DNA from: a virus
Direction: 5' to 3' (one strand)
IMG/VR virus record: IMGVR_UViG_3300037245_000607
Span: 1 to 45,237 of that record
Length of the DNA: 45,237 nucleotides
In this document: positions 23,738-31,016 of the stretch, piece by piece
Layout: each line of letters starts with the position of its first letter
How positions within the stretch are numbered: the stretch's first letter is position 1
Notes under the pieces: generated by a model
Told to the model about the DNA's origin: nothing
Databases searched by the model: none
The model's input: only the letters and a program-made list of their open reading frames with translations
Position numbers and translations under genes: made by a program

Positions 23738-24555
23738 TTGCTCGATCTCCTGTCCACGCCTTTAAGTTCAATTATCAAAAACGTACTTATTCTGCTATAA
23801 ATCCGAGTCCCGAAAGCATTGCAAAGGTTCTCAGGGGACAAATTGCTGGTAATGACTGTCGTTTTCTTCGCTTCGAGTCTACGGTCGACCAGCTTTAAAA
23901 GCACGTCCTGGTTAAAATCTGACTGAATTCTGCCATCAGTACCGGTCCCGATATCCTCAAGGCACAATAAATGCGGCCTGATCAACTGCTGATAGATCAT
24001 TTCAGGGGATCCGTAGCTTTCTCGATTGCTGAAAGTGTCCTGAATCTTGTCGATAATATCTTTCAGTGCTGCACGTCTCGCCATTTTCCCTTGCTCGATA
24101 CATTGCCGCATCAGCGCAGAAGCCATGTAGGTCTTGCCACGGCCAACATCGCCCCAGATGTATAATCCCTGCCCCGGTTGCTTAGATTGGACATGAGCGA
24201 GTATTTCCGGCTGAATATGACTTAATTGAGCGTCTTGGTACAACTCTGGGATATGGCGGTTGATTATCCGGTCGATCTTAAGCTGCTTTTCGTGAGCTTC
24301 TCGCATAGAATCGCTCATGCTGTGTTCAGCGTCACAGGCTGGACACCACTTGGAATGAACGTACTTGCCGACCATTTCCACATAAACGGACATTCTCGCA
24401 GCCTTACCGCATTCGCACATCAAAACATCAGGTTTGCTTTGGCTGTTCTGGCCTTGGGCTATTGTCGAAACTGACTCCGTGCTTAGACGTTTGCTTTGAG
24501 AAGTCGATTTGGCCTTGAGGTTTTCGCTGGCTTGTTTGAATTGTTTTTCGTTCAC
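23734..24555 (-). CDS. DnaC-type helicase loader ATPase
   Basis: 273 residues from a GTG at 24555 with a GGAA site seven bases away. An ATG at 24420, which avoids the 128-base overlap with the initiator gene but has no ribosome binding site, is the alternative. A zinc-finger-like segment (CECG near residues 47-50, CPACD at 71-75) precedes the AAA+ domain. Walker A is GDVGRGKT at about 135-142, and Walker B is LLCLEDIGTG. A sensor motif is VITSNLSPEN, and an arginine-finger region is RIYSRIST. This is the architecture of phage DnaC/DnaI-like loaders, which place the replicative helicase on the origin. It lies directly downstream of the initiator gene, as expected for a replication module. The phage has no replicative helicase of its own, so it probably loads the host DnaB. 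Confidence 0.82.
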   Translation of the reverse strand: MNEKQFKQASENLKAKSTSQSKRLSTESVSTIAQGQNSQSKPDVLMCECGKAARMSVYVEMVGKYVHSKWCPACDAEHSMSDSMREAHEKQLKIDRIINRHIPELYQDAQLSHIQPEILAHVQSKQPGQGLYIWGDVGRGKTYMASALMRQCIEQGKMARRAALKDIIDKIQDTFSNRESYGSPEMIYQQLIRPHLLCLEDIGTGTDGRIQSDFNQDVLLKLVDRRLEAKKTTVITSNLSPENLCNAFGTRIYSRISTFLIIELKGVDRRSSK

Positions 24556-25294
24556 TTTGCATTTCCAATTTATCAAAATGTTTTCTGAGTTTAGTTGTCG
24601 ATAATATATTGCTTTGCCAAAAATCATCGCCTTGGACCCATTCAATAACTGATTTAATCTTGTCAGGGTCTCTTTTGTCGATACGGATCATCAAGCCGAT
24701 ATGTTTTGCCCATGATTGAATATTCGGTTTCTTGAAGTCAGGTTTCCTTCTGGACATATGCTTAAACAAATACTCTGAAAGTCTGACTTCGATAGAATCA
24801 TCGGGAAATTTATTGTCCTTGTCCTTGTCCTTGTCCTTGTCCTTGTCCTTGTCCTTGTCCTTGTCCTTGTCCTTGTCCTTGTCCTTGTCCTTGTCCTTGT
24901 CCTTGTCCTTGTCCTTAAGGGTATCGATACCCTTAGCATACCCTTTGCATACCCTATCAAACAAATCATGCTTAATTAACAGCTTAATAACGGCTTTATG
25001 AGGTCTTACGGTGTCTTTTAGTTCACCATATTGAAAATCGCAGAACCCAATAACGAAGTATTTGCCGATTTCTGCCAATTCTACCCACCCATATTTAATT
25101 AAAATATCAAACTGAGTGTTTATTTCGTGAGCATCGCACCCAATAAGAAAAGCCGCTAATTTCTCGCTGTATTTGCCAACGCCGGATATATCGCATTTTG
25201 ATAATAGGAATTGCCATAAAGCCTTACCGATCGGAGATAGTTCAATGAACTCAGGGTCGTCAAATAGTTCGGTTGTAAAGAATCGTTTAGCCAT
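24428..25294 (-). CDS. replication initiator (replisome organiser) with internal DK repeat
   Basis: 288 residues. The ATG at 25294 has GAGGA five bases upstream; upstream in-frame starts lie in the leader element and are rejected. Residues 1-115 form a winged-helix domain ([34 protein letters not shown]) typical of phage replisome-organiser proteins. Residues of about 120-162 are a linker consisting of (Asp-Lys)n, encoded by 17 tandem hexanucleotides. The C-terminal domain ([24 protein letters not shown], then [21 protein letters not shown]) matches the DnaD-like end of these proteins. The linker coding sequence includes a palindrome and iterons, a probable origin, like the origins inside lambda O and SPP1 gene 38. 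Confidence 0.85.
   Translation of the reverse strand: MAKRFFTTELFDDPEFIELSPIGKALWQFLLSKCDISGVGKYSEKLAAFLIGCDAHEINTQFDILIKYGWVELAEIGKYFVIGFCDFQYGELKDTVRPHKAVIKLLIKHDLFDRVCKGYAKGIDTLKDKDKDKDKDKDKDKDKDKDKDKDKDKDKDKDKDNKFPDDSIEVRLSEYLFKHMSRRKPDFKKPNIQSWAKHIGLMIRIDKRDPDKIKSVIEWVQGDDFWQSNILSTTKLRKHFDKLEMQSERKTIQTSQRKPQGQIDFSKQTSKHGVSFDNSPRPEQPKQT
24813..24916. repeat. 17 tandem copies of a hexanucleotide (TTGTCC on plus strand)
   Basis: Perfect, uninterrupted 6-bp repeats from 24813 to 24914, continued by TT. They encode alternating Asp-Lys in the initiator. Six-base units keep the frame, so copy number may vary without breaking the gene. The repeat is adjacent to the palindrome and iterons. Confidence 0.97.
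24916..24958. other. putative replication origin: palindrome and 11-bp iterons inside the initiator gene
   Basis: TAAGGGTATCGATACCCTTA (24916-24935) is a perfect 20-bp palindrome. On the plus strand the core ATACCCT recurs at 11-base spacing three times between about 24927 and 24957 (GATACCCTTAG, CATACCCTTTG, CATACCCTATC). The palindrome supplies an additional inverted copy. About one turn of DNA per repeat places the sites on one helix face, as in initiator-binding iterons. Origin function is inferred by analogy with phages whose origin lies in the initiator gene. Confidence 0.6.
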
Positions 25295-25301
25295 GGTAGT
25301 C

Positions 25302-25421
25302 CTCAAAAAAAAGGCGGCAGCCCTTGTGAACAATACCGAAAACGGTGAGTGTTGGTGTCCTTACGGGTAGACCAGACCTGCCAGTTAGATTTGAAATTAA
25401 ATTGTTTTCTATATTGTTCAC
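25302..25421 (-). promoter_or_regulatory. structured leader with terminator-like hairpin before the initiator gene
   Basis: On the minus strand GTGAACAATA (25412-25421) pairs perfectly with TATTGTTCAC (25326-25335). A second inner helix is GAAAAC with GTTTTC, after a 2x2 internal loop. Directly downstream AAGGGC-TGCC-GCCTTT and a U-run (25305-25325) form an intrinsic-terminator shape that abuts the GAGGA site of the initiator. Within the element a GGCAG segment is complementary to CTGCC of the terminator hairpin, so an antiterminator alternative is possible. This looks like an attenuator or translational control element for replication. The ligand or factor is unknown. Confidence 0.6.
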
Positions 25422-25467
25422 GCTTAAAATATAACCTCTGTTTATCAAATTGCAACTTCTAATTTAA
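25422..25467. other. AT-rich spacer
   Basis: Short AT-rich stretch between the helicase stop and the structured leader. It could hold a leftward promoter for the replication genes, but no convincing -35/-10 pair stands out. Confidence 0.4.
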
Positions 25468-26907
25468 TTAAAATGGGATAGTGTGTTCAATTTCTATATC
25501 CCTACTCACCAATTCAGTACGGAAAATCTTCTTCCATTTGCCAGAATCGAAGTTTTCAGCGCACCATTTAAGGTAATCGTCGCTTAATTCTTTTACTGGC
25601 GTTCCTGAATATTTTCCGAAAGTAATCAATTGCAATCCCGACTCGCTCTTTTCAGGGCCTTTGTAAGCGGGTTTGACTTTCTCAAGATTCTTGCCGGTAA
25701 TAACATCAGTACCGGTCAAATTGCCAGCACTGGACTTCAATCGCCACATTCCCTTGCCGTTCTGGTCGTAAAGCTCAAATGTCTCAATCTTGCCGAATCG
25801 CTTGACGTTCCCGCAAAGGTCTATCAGCAAGCAAGAATCTTTACCCTCGGCGATCCTAATGCCCCTGCCGGCCTTTTGGTAGTAAAGAGCAACCGACATA
25901 CCTGGACTGCTCATGCAGACACACGCAAGCTCCGGGTAATCAAATCCCGTCGTCAAAGTTCCAACATTTATTACATGACTGATAGTTCCAGCTTTAAAGT
26001 TCCGAATAATCCGTTCCCGGTCCTTTGGTTTAGTCTCAGCGGAAACCTCGCAACATTTAATGCCCTCTTTTGCGAATAGCTCAATAACTTCTTTGGATTC
26101 GCTGGTAAACTCAGTGAAAATCAGATTACTTTTTCTTTTGGCTTGCATCACGCTTAGAAATGTCTTCTCTGTGATGTTCATATTCTTATTGTATTTCGCG
26201 AGTGCTGCAGGATTAAAGCCCATTCCGGTAGTAGTCATCGTTATGAGGCTTGGGTTGTAGTCTGCATCGCATTCGTACTCCATCGGACATAAGAAACCCG
26301 CGTCGAATAACTCCTGAATCTGGGTAACGTGAGCGATCTTGGAGAATATCCGCGGCCTGGTCCTGGTAATGATTCTTGATTCCGCGATAGGCTGGCCGGT
26401 CTTGAAGTGCCGATAACTTCTCATGCGGTAAGGGGTTGCGGTTAAGCCGAGAACTGGAATATCAAGTTTATTGATAAACTTCTCGTACATGCCACCTTTA
26501 GCGTTAACCTTATGGCATTCGTCGATAATGATCCTGTCGAACTCAGAAAACAAAGAAATCTTATTGACGACACTGCCGATAGTTGCCAGCGTGATCGAGC
26601 CGACATACTTTTTGTTCATCGACGCCGAATAAACGCCGACATTCTTGCATCCGATAGCGATCAGCTTTTCAAGGTTCTGTTCTAAGATTTCCTTAGTTGG
26701 CTGCAATATGATCGTTTTGCCTCCAAGTACCTCGACAAGCTTGGCAACGATGATGCTCTTTCCGGATCCAGTAGGCAGAACAAGGATCCCGTTCTTCTGT
26801 TTCTTGGCGGTCAAGCACTCAATCGCTGCGTCAACTGCTTCTTGCTGGTAATTTCTTAAAGTATAGATAATTAGCTCCTTAAATCTGGATCCGGCAGCTG
26901 AACCCAA
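25468..26907 (-). CDS. superfamily II DNA/RNA helicase
   Basis: 479 residues if read from a TTG at 26907. Walker A is LPTGSGKS (about residues 44-51), motif II is DECH (129-132), motif III is LTATP, and motif VI is QKAGRGIR. The C-terminus holds a TFGKYSGTPVKELSDDYLKW segment, like the small domain seen in some exonucleases and phage helicases. The likely role is branch migration or recombination-linked unwinding, as for T4 UvsW. The start is odd: the TTG has no ribosome binding site, whereas AAGGAG stands just before ATT (26871) and ATC (26868). An initiation there would give the normal helicase opening IYTLRNYQQEAV. Confidence 0.85.
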   Translation of the reverse strand: MGSAAGSRFKELIIYTLRNYQQEAVDAAIECLTAKKQKNGILVLPTGSGKSIIVAKLVEVLGGKTIILQPTKEILEQNLEKLIAIGCKNVGVYSASMNKKYVGSITLATIGSVVNKISLFSEFDRIIIDECHKVNAKGGMYEKFINKLDIPVLGLTATPYRMRSYRHFKTGQPIAESRIITRTRPRIFSKIAHVTQIQELFDAGFLCPMEYECDADYNPSLITMTTTGMGFNPAALAKYNKNMNITEKTFLSVMQAKRKSNLIFTEFTSESKEVIELFAKEGIKCCEVSAETKPKDRERIIRNFKAGTISHVINVGTLTTGFDYPELACVCMSSPGMSVALYYQKAGRGIRIAEGKDSCLLIDLCGNVKRFGKIETFELYDQNGKGMWRLKSSAGNLTGTDVITGKNLEKVKPAYKGPEKSESGLQLITFGKYSGTPVKELSDDYLKWCAENFDSGKWKKIFRTELVSRDIEIEHTIPF

Positions 26908-27332
26908 TGAAAGGTATCGCCGAATCGTTTCCCTTTTAATATTTCCTGTTCATCCCGAAGGTACGCCACCGAGTTTGTTATAAATTCCCCGGCCTCACCT
27001 TTGGTTAAAATCGCTATGGACGGTAAGTGTACAATTTCAGCGCTTTCCGTCTTTGTCATAACCCGGGCAAACTTATCCGGCATGACTTTGAGTTTTAAAG
27101 TATCTTCCCAGTAACCAACTGATTCACCTGTCAGGACGGCCATCTGAGCCAGCAACACGCCTTTTATCCACTTGATTTGTGCATAGGTGATCTTCTCAAG
27201 ACCAGATTGATTCTCAACGATTATCGCGGCATGAGCGTATTTGCCAGCTTCGGCAACGATCTCGGCTTGCGTGGCGCCTATTATTGCTACTTCGCCAGTT
27301 TCCTCGAATCGTTTGGTGTTGAATATTCTCAT
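26871..27332 (-). CDS. hypothetical protein of the recombination cluster
   Basis: 153 residues. The start at 27332 forms an ATGA overlap with the upstream stop; an ATG 12 bases earlier is less likely. The middle contains YAQIKWIKGVLLAQMAVLTG followed by ESVGYWEDTLKLK, and a C-terminal part with AILTKGEAGEFITNSV. This order loosely resembles NinB-like phage recombination proteins, but similarity is too weak for a call. It lies between the ASCH protein and the helicase, tightly coupled to both. Confidence 0.65.
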   Translation of the reverse strand: MRIFNTKRFEETGEVAIIGATQAEIVAEAGKYAHAAIIVENQSGLEKITYAQIKWIKGVLLAQMAVLTGESVGYWEDTLKLKVMPDKFARVMTKTESAEIVHLPSIAILTKGEAGEFITNSVAYLRDEQEILKGKRFGDTFHWVQLPDPDLRS

Positions 27333-27937
27333 GGTTTCTCGCATTTCTCAAAGTCGTATACAAATACCCAGTCGTTACGATCCCATGAGCCAGGGTAGAT
27401 TGACTCCCATAGTTCTTTGAATCGCTCTTTTCTGTGTCCCATCGAAATACCTTTTATACCTTCAGCCTGTATGTCAAAGTCGTGTATATCCTGAATCTTC
27501 TCCACGCGAACCCCTGTAATCTTAACGAATGTCCTGGCAAGCTCTCGGAAGCAACCGTTAGAACAGCACTGGCCTGTTATCATATGCTTAATTCTACTTG
27601 GAATAACAACCGGGTCACTAATAGAACCGTCGGACTCATATTTAAACAGTCGCTCTGAAGCACTATCACCACCGCCTATCAGCCTTGCCCGCTCGCGGAT
27701 ATAGAGTACGTCCCCGATTTTGTACTTTGCTTTACGTATAACAGTGCAGTCAGAGATTTTTATGTCGCGTTTCTGCCAGTCAGCAGCGACAAATAGATGA
27801 TCGCCGTTGCAGTTTGGGCCAGAATATATCCATTCCCCGTCAAGCCCTGGAACTGGCATTCTCGTTTGTTTCTTACGACCCTCAAGTACAGCCAGTGCCA
27901 TTTCAGGCTTTAAATGTTTTGGTTTCATTTTGCTCAT
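27329..27937 (-). CDS. ASCH-domain protein
   Basis: 202 residues, TAATG overlap with the upstream gene and a GGAGATC site. The opening KPEMALAVLEGRKKQTRM, the central YKIGDVLYIRE, PSRIKHMI, and the ending RFKELWESIYPGSWDRNDWV are the standard landmarks of phage ASCH (PUA-like) proteins. These fold as small beta barrels thought to bind RNA or modified nucleotides. Many phages carry one among DNA-metabolism genes. Its precise substrate is unknown. Confidence 0.78.
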   Translation of the reverse strand: MSKMKPKHLKPEMALAVLEGRKKQTRMPVPGLDGEWIYSGPNCNGDHLFVAADWQKRDIKISDCTVIRKAKYKIGDVLYIRERARLIGGGDSASERLFKYESDGSISDPVVIPSRIKHMITGQCCSNGCFRELARTFVKITGVRVEKIQDIHDFDIQAEGIKGISMGHRKERFKELWESIYPGSWDRNDWVFVYDFEKCEKP

Positions 27938-28164
27938 TATTTCTGATCTCCATTAGGATTTATCGTTAATCTAACGCCCGTCCATAAAGGGCAATTATCT
28001 GGAAAGTTATCATACTCAAGGCATTGTAGTCTTTTCTTTTTGCCGATTCTTTCAGTCGCAAGGCATGGGATAATCTTCCCAACTGTCTCAACAAACCTAA
28101 AAGGGCAGTGCAGAGGGCTCTTTACTGCGATTCCAAAAAGAGTAAACTCTCCGCCTAGGAACAT
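27937..28164 (-). CDS. small Cys-containing hypothetical protein
   Basis: 75 residues, starting in a TAATG overlap with the previous gene and ending in the same type of overlap with the ASCH gene. Such coupling supports it as real. Four cysteines (in HCPF, IPCLA, QCLEY, NCPLW) could bind a metal. No domain is recognised. Confidence 0.6.
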   Translation of the reverse strand: MFLGGEFTLFGIAVKSPLHCPFRFVETVGKIIPCLATERIGKKKRLQCLEYDNFPDNCPLWTGVRLTINPNGDQK

Positions 28165-28409
28165 TATTTACGCTCCTTTGAAAGCTCAATTGTCAATGCC
28201 AGGTCGGTATTCTTACCAAATATACCATCTTCTTTGATGTTATGCCCTCGCCTGTTGAGTTCGCGTTGCTGCTCTATAACCGGAACCAACACAACCCCTG
28301 ACGGCTTTGGAGCTTCAGGCCAGCATGAATAAATACCCATGAGCAAAGCGGCGATTAACAGTATCGTAAAAAATCCTATCCTGACTTTCTTTTCGTAAAG
28401 TATGTGCAT
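28164..28409 (-). CDS. membrane-anchored protein with peptidoglycan-binding-like motif
   Basis: 81 residues with a GGGAG site. Residues 11-29 are hydrophobic (IGFFTILLIAALLMGIYSC), ending in a cysteine at 29 that could be lipidated. Residues of about 47-75 read QQRELNRRGHNIKEDGIFG followed by KNTDLAL. This is the Gln..Leu..Gly...DG.FG..T..A pattern of the PG_binding_1 domain, although only about half its usual length. It could tether the inner membrane to the cell wall, or act in lysis or superinfection exclusion. It sits among DNA-metabolism genes. Confidence 0.68.
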   Translation of the reverse strand: MHILYEKKVRIGFFTILLIAALLMGIYSCWPEAPKPSGVVLVPVIEQQRELNRRGHNIKEDGIFGKNTDLALTIELSKERK

Positions 28410-28411
28410 TT

Positions 28412-29128
28412 TTAATCTCCCACTATAAATGTTGGTAAAAACAGTTCGTCTTTAAAATATTGTTTAGTTTTACGCTTATCGATATTATCGCCCGACAAGT
28501 GGAGCAAGTAAATTTCTCGACACTTATCAAGATTGCATTTATCTCGGATATAGCTCAAGCAATTATCTTTTTCCAGGTGACTTCCCCAGAGGCGTTTTGC
28601 AAGGCTGATGTGAATATCTTCATCGTCAACACGCTTTTGCAATACGGCTTCGTCGAATGAGCATTCAATAGCGATAATATCAAACGGGTAATTAAATTTC
28701 TGTATAATGTGACTTGTATCGGTGGCGAATAAAAGCTTCTCGCCGGTTGCTTTCTCATGGACAATAAATCCAACTATCGGAACATCATGGTTAAGACTGA
28801 AAGCGAACACCTGAAACGAGTCAAGCTTAATCAAATCCTTGTTTCTTATATGAATAGCCCGGTGGTGTCCTGCAAGCTCCTGAGACTGAAAAACGCATTC
28901 AAGAGCATAGACGTTTATCCCGGCTGTCATTACGTTCTTAATGGCCTTGCTGTGGTCTTTGTGTTGATGGCTGACCAAGCAACCCTCGATCCCCTTAAGG
29001 TTGAAATCAAGAGCCTTTTGGAGCTTCGACCAGGTAACGCCGCATTCGATCAGAATACGCTTACCATTGGCAGCAGTGACCGTAAAGAGATTGCCACTGC
29101 TGCCGGAATATATCTGCTTAAACTTCAA
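28412..29128 (-). CDS. MBL-fold (metallo-beta-lactamase) hydrolase
   Basis: 238 residues from a TTG at 29128, chosen because GGAGG lies nine bases upstream and the family opening MKFKQIYSGSSGNLFTV follows. The frame is open further upstream, but that part is a shadow of the HD gene. The metal motif HQHKDH occupies residues 54-59, and a later ATDTS segment and LLHLSGDN supply further ligands. Relatives include YycJ/PhnP-type phosphodiesterases and nucleases. This gene with RecT and an SMC-like ATPase is a recurrent phage recombination set, so a nuclease role is likely. Confidence 0.82.
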   Translation of the reverse strand: MKFKQIYSGSSGNLFTVTAANGKRILIECGVTWSKLQKALDFNLKGIEGCLVSHQHKDHSKAIKNVMTAGINVYALECVFQSQELAGHHRAIHIRNKDLIKLDSFQVFAFSLNHDVPIVGFIVHEKATGEKLLFATDTSHIIQKFNYPFDIIAIECSFDEAVLQKRVDDEDIHISLAKRLWGSHLEKDNCLSYIRDKCNLDKCREIYLLHLSGDNIDKRKTKQYFKDELFLPTFIVGD

Positions 29129-29768
29129 GTGCTTTTTCCTCCAAAGTAGCTCTTTCGTCTGCGAAATACATTTGCTTGACGATAGGATTGTGATACCAAG
29201 CGTTGCGCAACGATCTTCCGTAGCCCCATTTTTGGCGTTCCTCTTTTTGGGTCTTCTTGTCGAAAGGACAATCAGTGTAATCGCCAAGAAGATGATACTC
29301 GCCATACTCAACGAGGCCATAAATACCCATATGATAACGGATCATCATTTCTTCAAGGTCTGTAAGCTCGATATGCTCCTTAATGCGAGCAATCGAAAGC
29401 TTTGCGTGGCCTTCAGGGTTCTTCCCGTTCCACTTGTACGGCTTTTCAGTGCCAAGATACTGATTGACCTTGCAAACGTCATGGAGCAATGCCGCGATAA
29501 TCACAGTGTCCTTGGTGATCTCAAGAGGCTTCTGTCCGTTGAAGTCAACAGCATCGAGCGTCATACCCTTGATCATAGCCAGCAAGTGATCATAAACACC
29601 AAGCGAGTGCTTCGCCAAGCCACCTTCGTAACAGCCGTGGAATTTCGTTGACGCCGGAGCTTCAAAGAACCCCTGAGTCAAGAGCCATCCTATGAGGCCA
29701 TCCATTCCCTCCCTGTTGGTGGACTCTAATAGAGCCCTAATACGTTCTTTGTCATTTGTAACGATCAT
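29118..29768 (-). CDS. HD-domain phosphohydrolase
   Basis: 216 residues with an AAGGGAAG site. Metal ligands are visible as FHGCYEGGLAKHSLGVYDH (His44, His54) and LLHDVCK (His96-Asp97), followed by a conserved-looking GHAKLSIARIKEH. This is the pattern of stand-alone HD hydrolases near phage replication genes, which act on nucleotides or small nucleic acids. The stop overlaps the next gene's TTG start by 11 bases. Substrate unknown. Confidence 0.82.
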   Translation of the reverse strand: MIVTNDKERIRALLESTNREGMDGLIGWLLTQGFFEAPASTKFHGCYEGGLAKHSLGVYDHLLAMIKGMTLDAVDFNGQKPLEITKDTVIIAALLHDVCKVNQYLGTEKPYKWNGKNPEGHAKLSIARIKEHIELTDLEEMMIRYHMGIYGLVEYGEYHLLGDYTDCPFDKKTQKEERQKWGYGRSLRNAWYHNPIVKQMYFADERATLEEKALEV

Positions 29769-29808
29769 TTACTTCCCTTTCAAAAAATGATTAAAATTGA
29801 TTTATTTA

Positions 29809-30720
29809 TTACATCCAGTCTTCGTTAATGCCGTCAGCGGAAACCTTTGGTTCGGGTTCCTTTTCTGGCTGCTGGTCTTCAAAGTTGGCTTCGGTAACTT
29901 CACTACCAGCTTTGTCGGCGATGGTGTTCTGCGACTGAGCTTGCACCTGGTCATAACTGAGACATTCTGCCTGAACGTCTTGTTCGTAGGCTGACTGCAT
30001 TTCCACTGACATTATGCCCCATTTACTAAGCATGTTACGTATGACGGTCTTGAGAGCCATAACATCAAAATCCTTATACCAGAAACTTGAATATTTCCAC
30101 ATATCCTTACTGGGAACCTTTCCGGCTTTCAATAGCTTGTGTCTGTCAAGACTGTAAGCCATAGAATATTTATCGGCGTGTGTTTCTATAGCTTGACGGG
30201 TCCAGTAAACAGTTTTCTCAAAACCGTTGGTGTACTGAAAGAAACCGCAATAACCGATAGTCGCAGCACCTTCTCGCTCAACAGGATCGTCCATAAAATT
30301 AGCCACAAAGGTTTCGGTCAGTGGATTCCATGCGACAAACTCACCTTGCTTAACAGCGACAACATTCAATTTCTTGTATGAGCCGGACCGCATTGCAAGC
30401 TGAATATATCCTTTGTAGCCGATTTGAAAATTGGCTTCCATTACGCCTTTGTTCTTATACGGAACCATGTAATAATAACCCAGTTGCGGCGAAGGTGGCA
30501 AACCTAAGCTGTGTCCGATCATTGCGCTGTTCAAAAGTGAATCGTTGGTACATTCCATCAATTTCTTATTCGTCATGGTAGCCGATGCCAAAGCAGTGCC
30601 GAAAAGCTTCGATTCCTTGAGTCCCAACTTTTCGGAAAGCATAGTTACTACTGCTGGCGCTCTAAGGTACTGATTTAATGTCATTTCTTTTTGTGGTGCT
30701 AATTGGTTGTTATAGTTCAT
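29809..30720 (-). CDS. recT: RecT single-strand annealing protein
   Basis: 303 residues with an AAGGAAG site. Landmarks of RecT are present in order: TALASATMTNKKLMECT, LLNSAMIGHSLGLPPSP, YYYMVPYKNKGVMEANFQIG with YKGYIQLAMRSG, GYCGFFQYTNGFEKTVYWT, FDVMALKTVIRNMLSKWG. The C-terminal 60 residues are acidic and Gln-rich and end in a short tail with DWM. It anneals single strands during recombination, together with the SMC-like ATPase and the MBL-fold protein in the same operon. Confidence 0.93.
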   Translation of the reverse strand: MNYNNQLAPQKEMTLNQYLRAPAVVTMLSEKLGLKESKLFGTALASATMTNKKLMECTNDSLLNSAMIGHSLGLPPSPQLGYYYMVPYKNKGVMEANFQIGYKGYIQLAMRSGSYKKLNVVAVKQGEFVAWNPLTETFVANFMDDPVEREGAATIGYCGFFQYTNGFEKTVYWTRQAIETHADKYSMAYSLDRHKLLKAGKVPSKDMWKYSSFWYKDFDVMALKTVIRNMLSKWGIMSVEMQSAYEQDVQAECLSYDQVQAQSQNTIADKAGSEVTEANFEDQQPEKEPEPKVSADGINEDWM

Positions 30721-30753
30721 TTCGCTACTTCCTTTATCTATAAGTATTTAGGG

Positions 30754-30933
30754 TTACTGTTGTTCCATGACATTACGAGCTACTTTCTTAAAGCCCTTAG
30801 AGGCGTCACTGCAACGTATTACGGCCTTGCAAGCAGCCTTATGCTTTCTAACAGCACCCTCAAGTTTCAGCTTTGCTCTAATCATCTTAATTTCAGTATC
30901 TTTGAAATCTTTTATTAGGTCATGAATTTCCAT
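30754..30933 (-). CDS. small basic helical protein, 59 residues
   Basis: On the minus strand GGAGATATACAA precedes the ATG at 30933, and the frame ends with TAA at 30754. The product begins MEIHDLIKDFKDTEIK and is Lys-rich with two cysteines (KAACKAVIRC). It lies between the terminator at 30953-31006 and recT. Spacing and ribosome binding site support it as a gene. No family is recognised. Confidence 0.62.
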   Translation of the reverse strand: MEIHDLIKDFKDTEIKMIRAKLKLEGAVRKHKAACKAVIRCSDASKGFKKVARNVMEQQ

Positions 30934-30952
30934 TTGTATATCTCCATAAATT

Positions 30953-31006
30953 TATTAAAAAGCCCAACTGTCAAACTGTCGGCGTATGATAGTCCAACAG
31001 CCGGGC
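30953..31006 (-). terminator. leftward intrinsic terminator after the SMC-like ATPase gene
   Basis: On the minus strand GCCCGGCTGT (30997-31006) pairs with ACAGTTGGGC (30962-30971) over 10 bp, including two G-U pairs, with a further weak inner helix. TTTTTAAT follows. It separates the ATPase gene from the small gene and recT, so part of the transcription probably stops here. Confidence 0.72.
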
Positions 31007-31016
31007 CAAGTTATGA

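Noticed and set aside
24813-24916. CRISPR or assembly-artefact repeat
   Set aside because: The hexamers have no spacers, keep the reading frame and encode an Asp-Lys linker known in phage initiators; an exact copy-number error remains possible.
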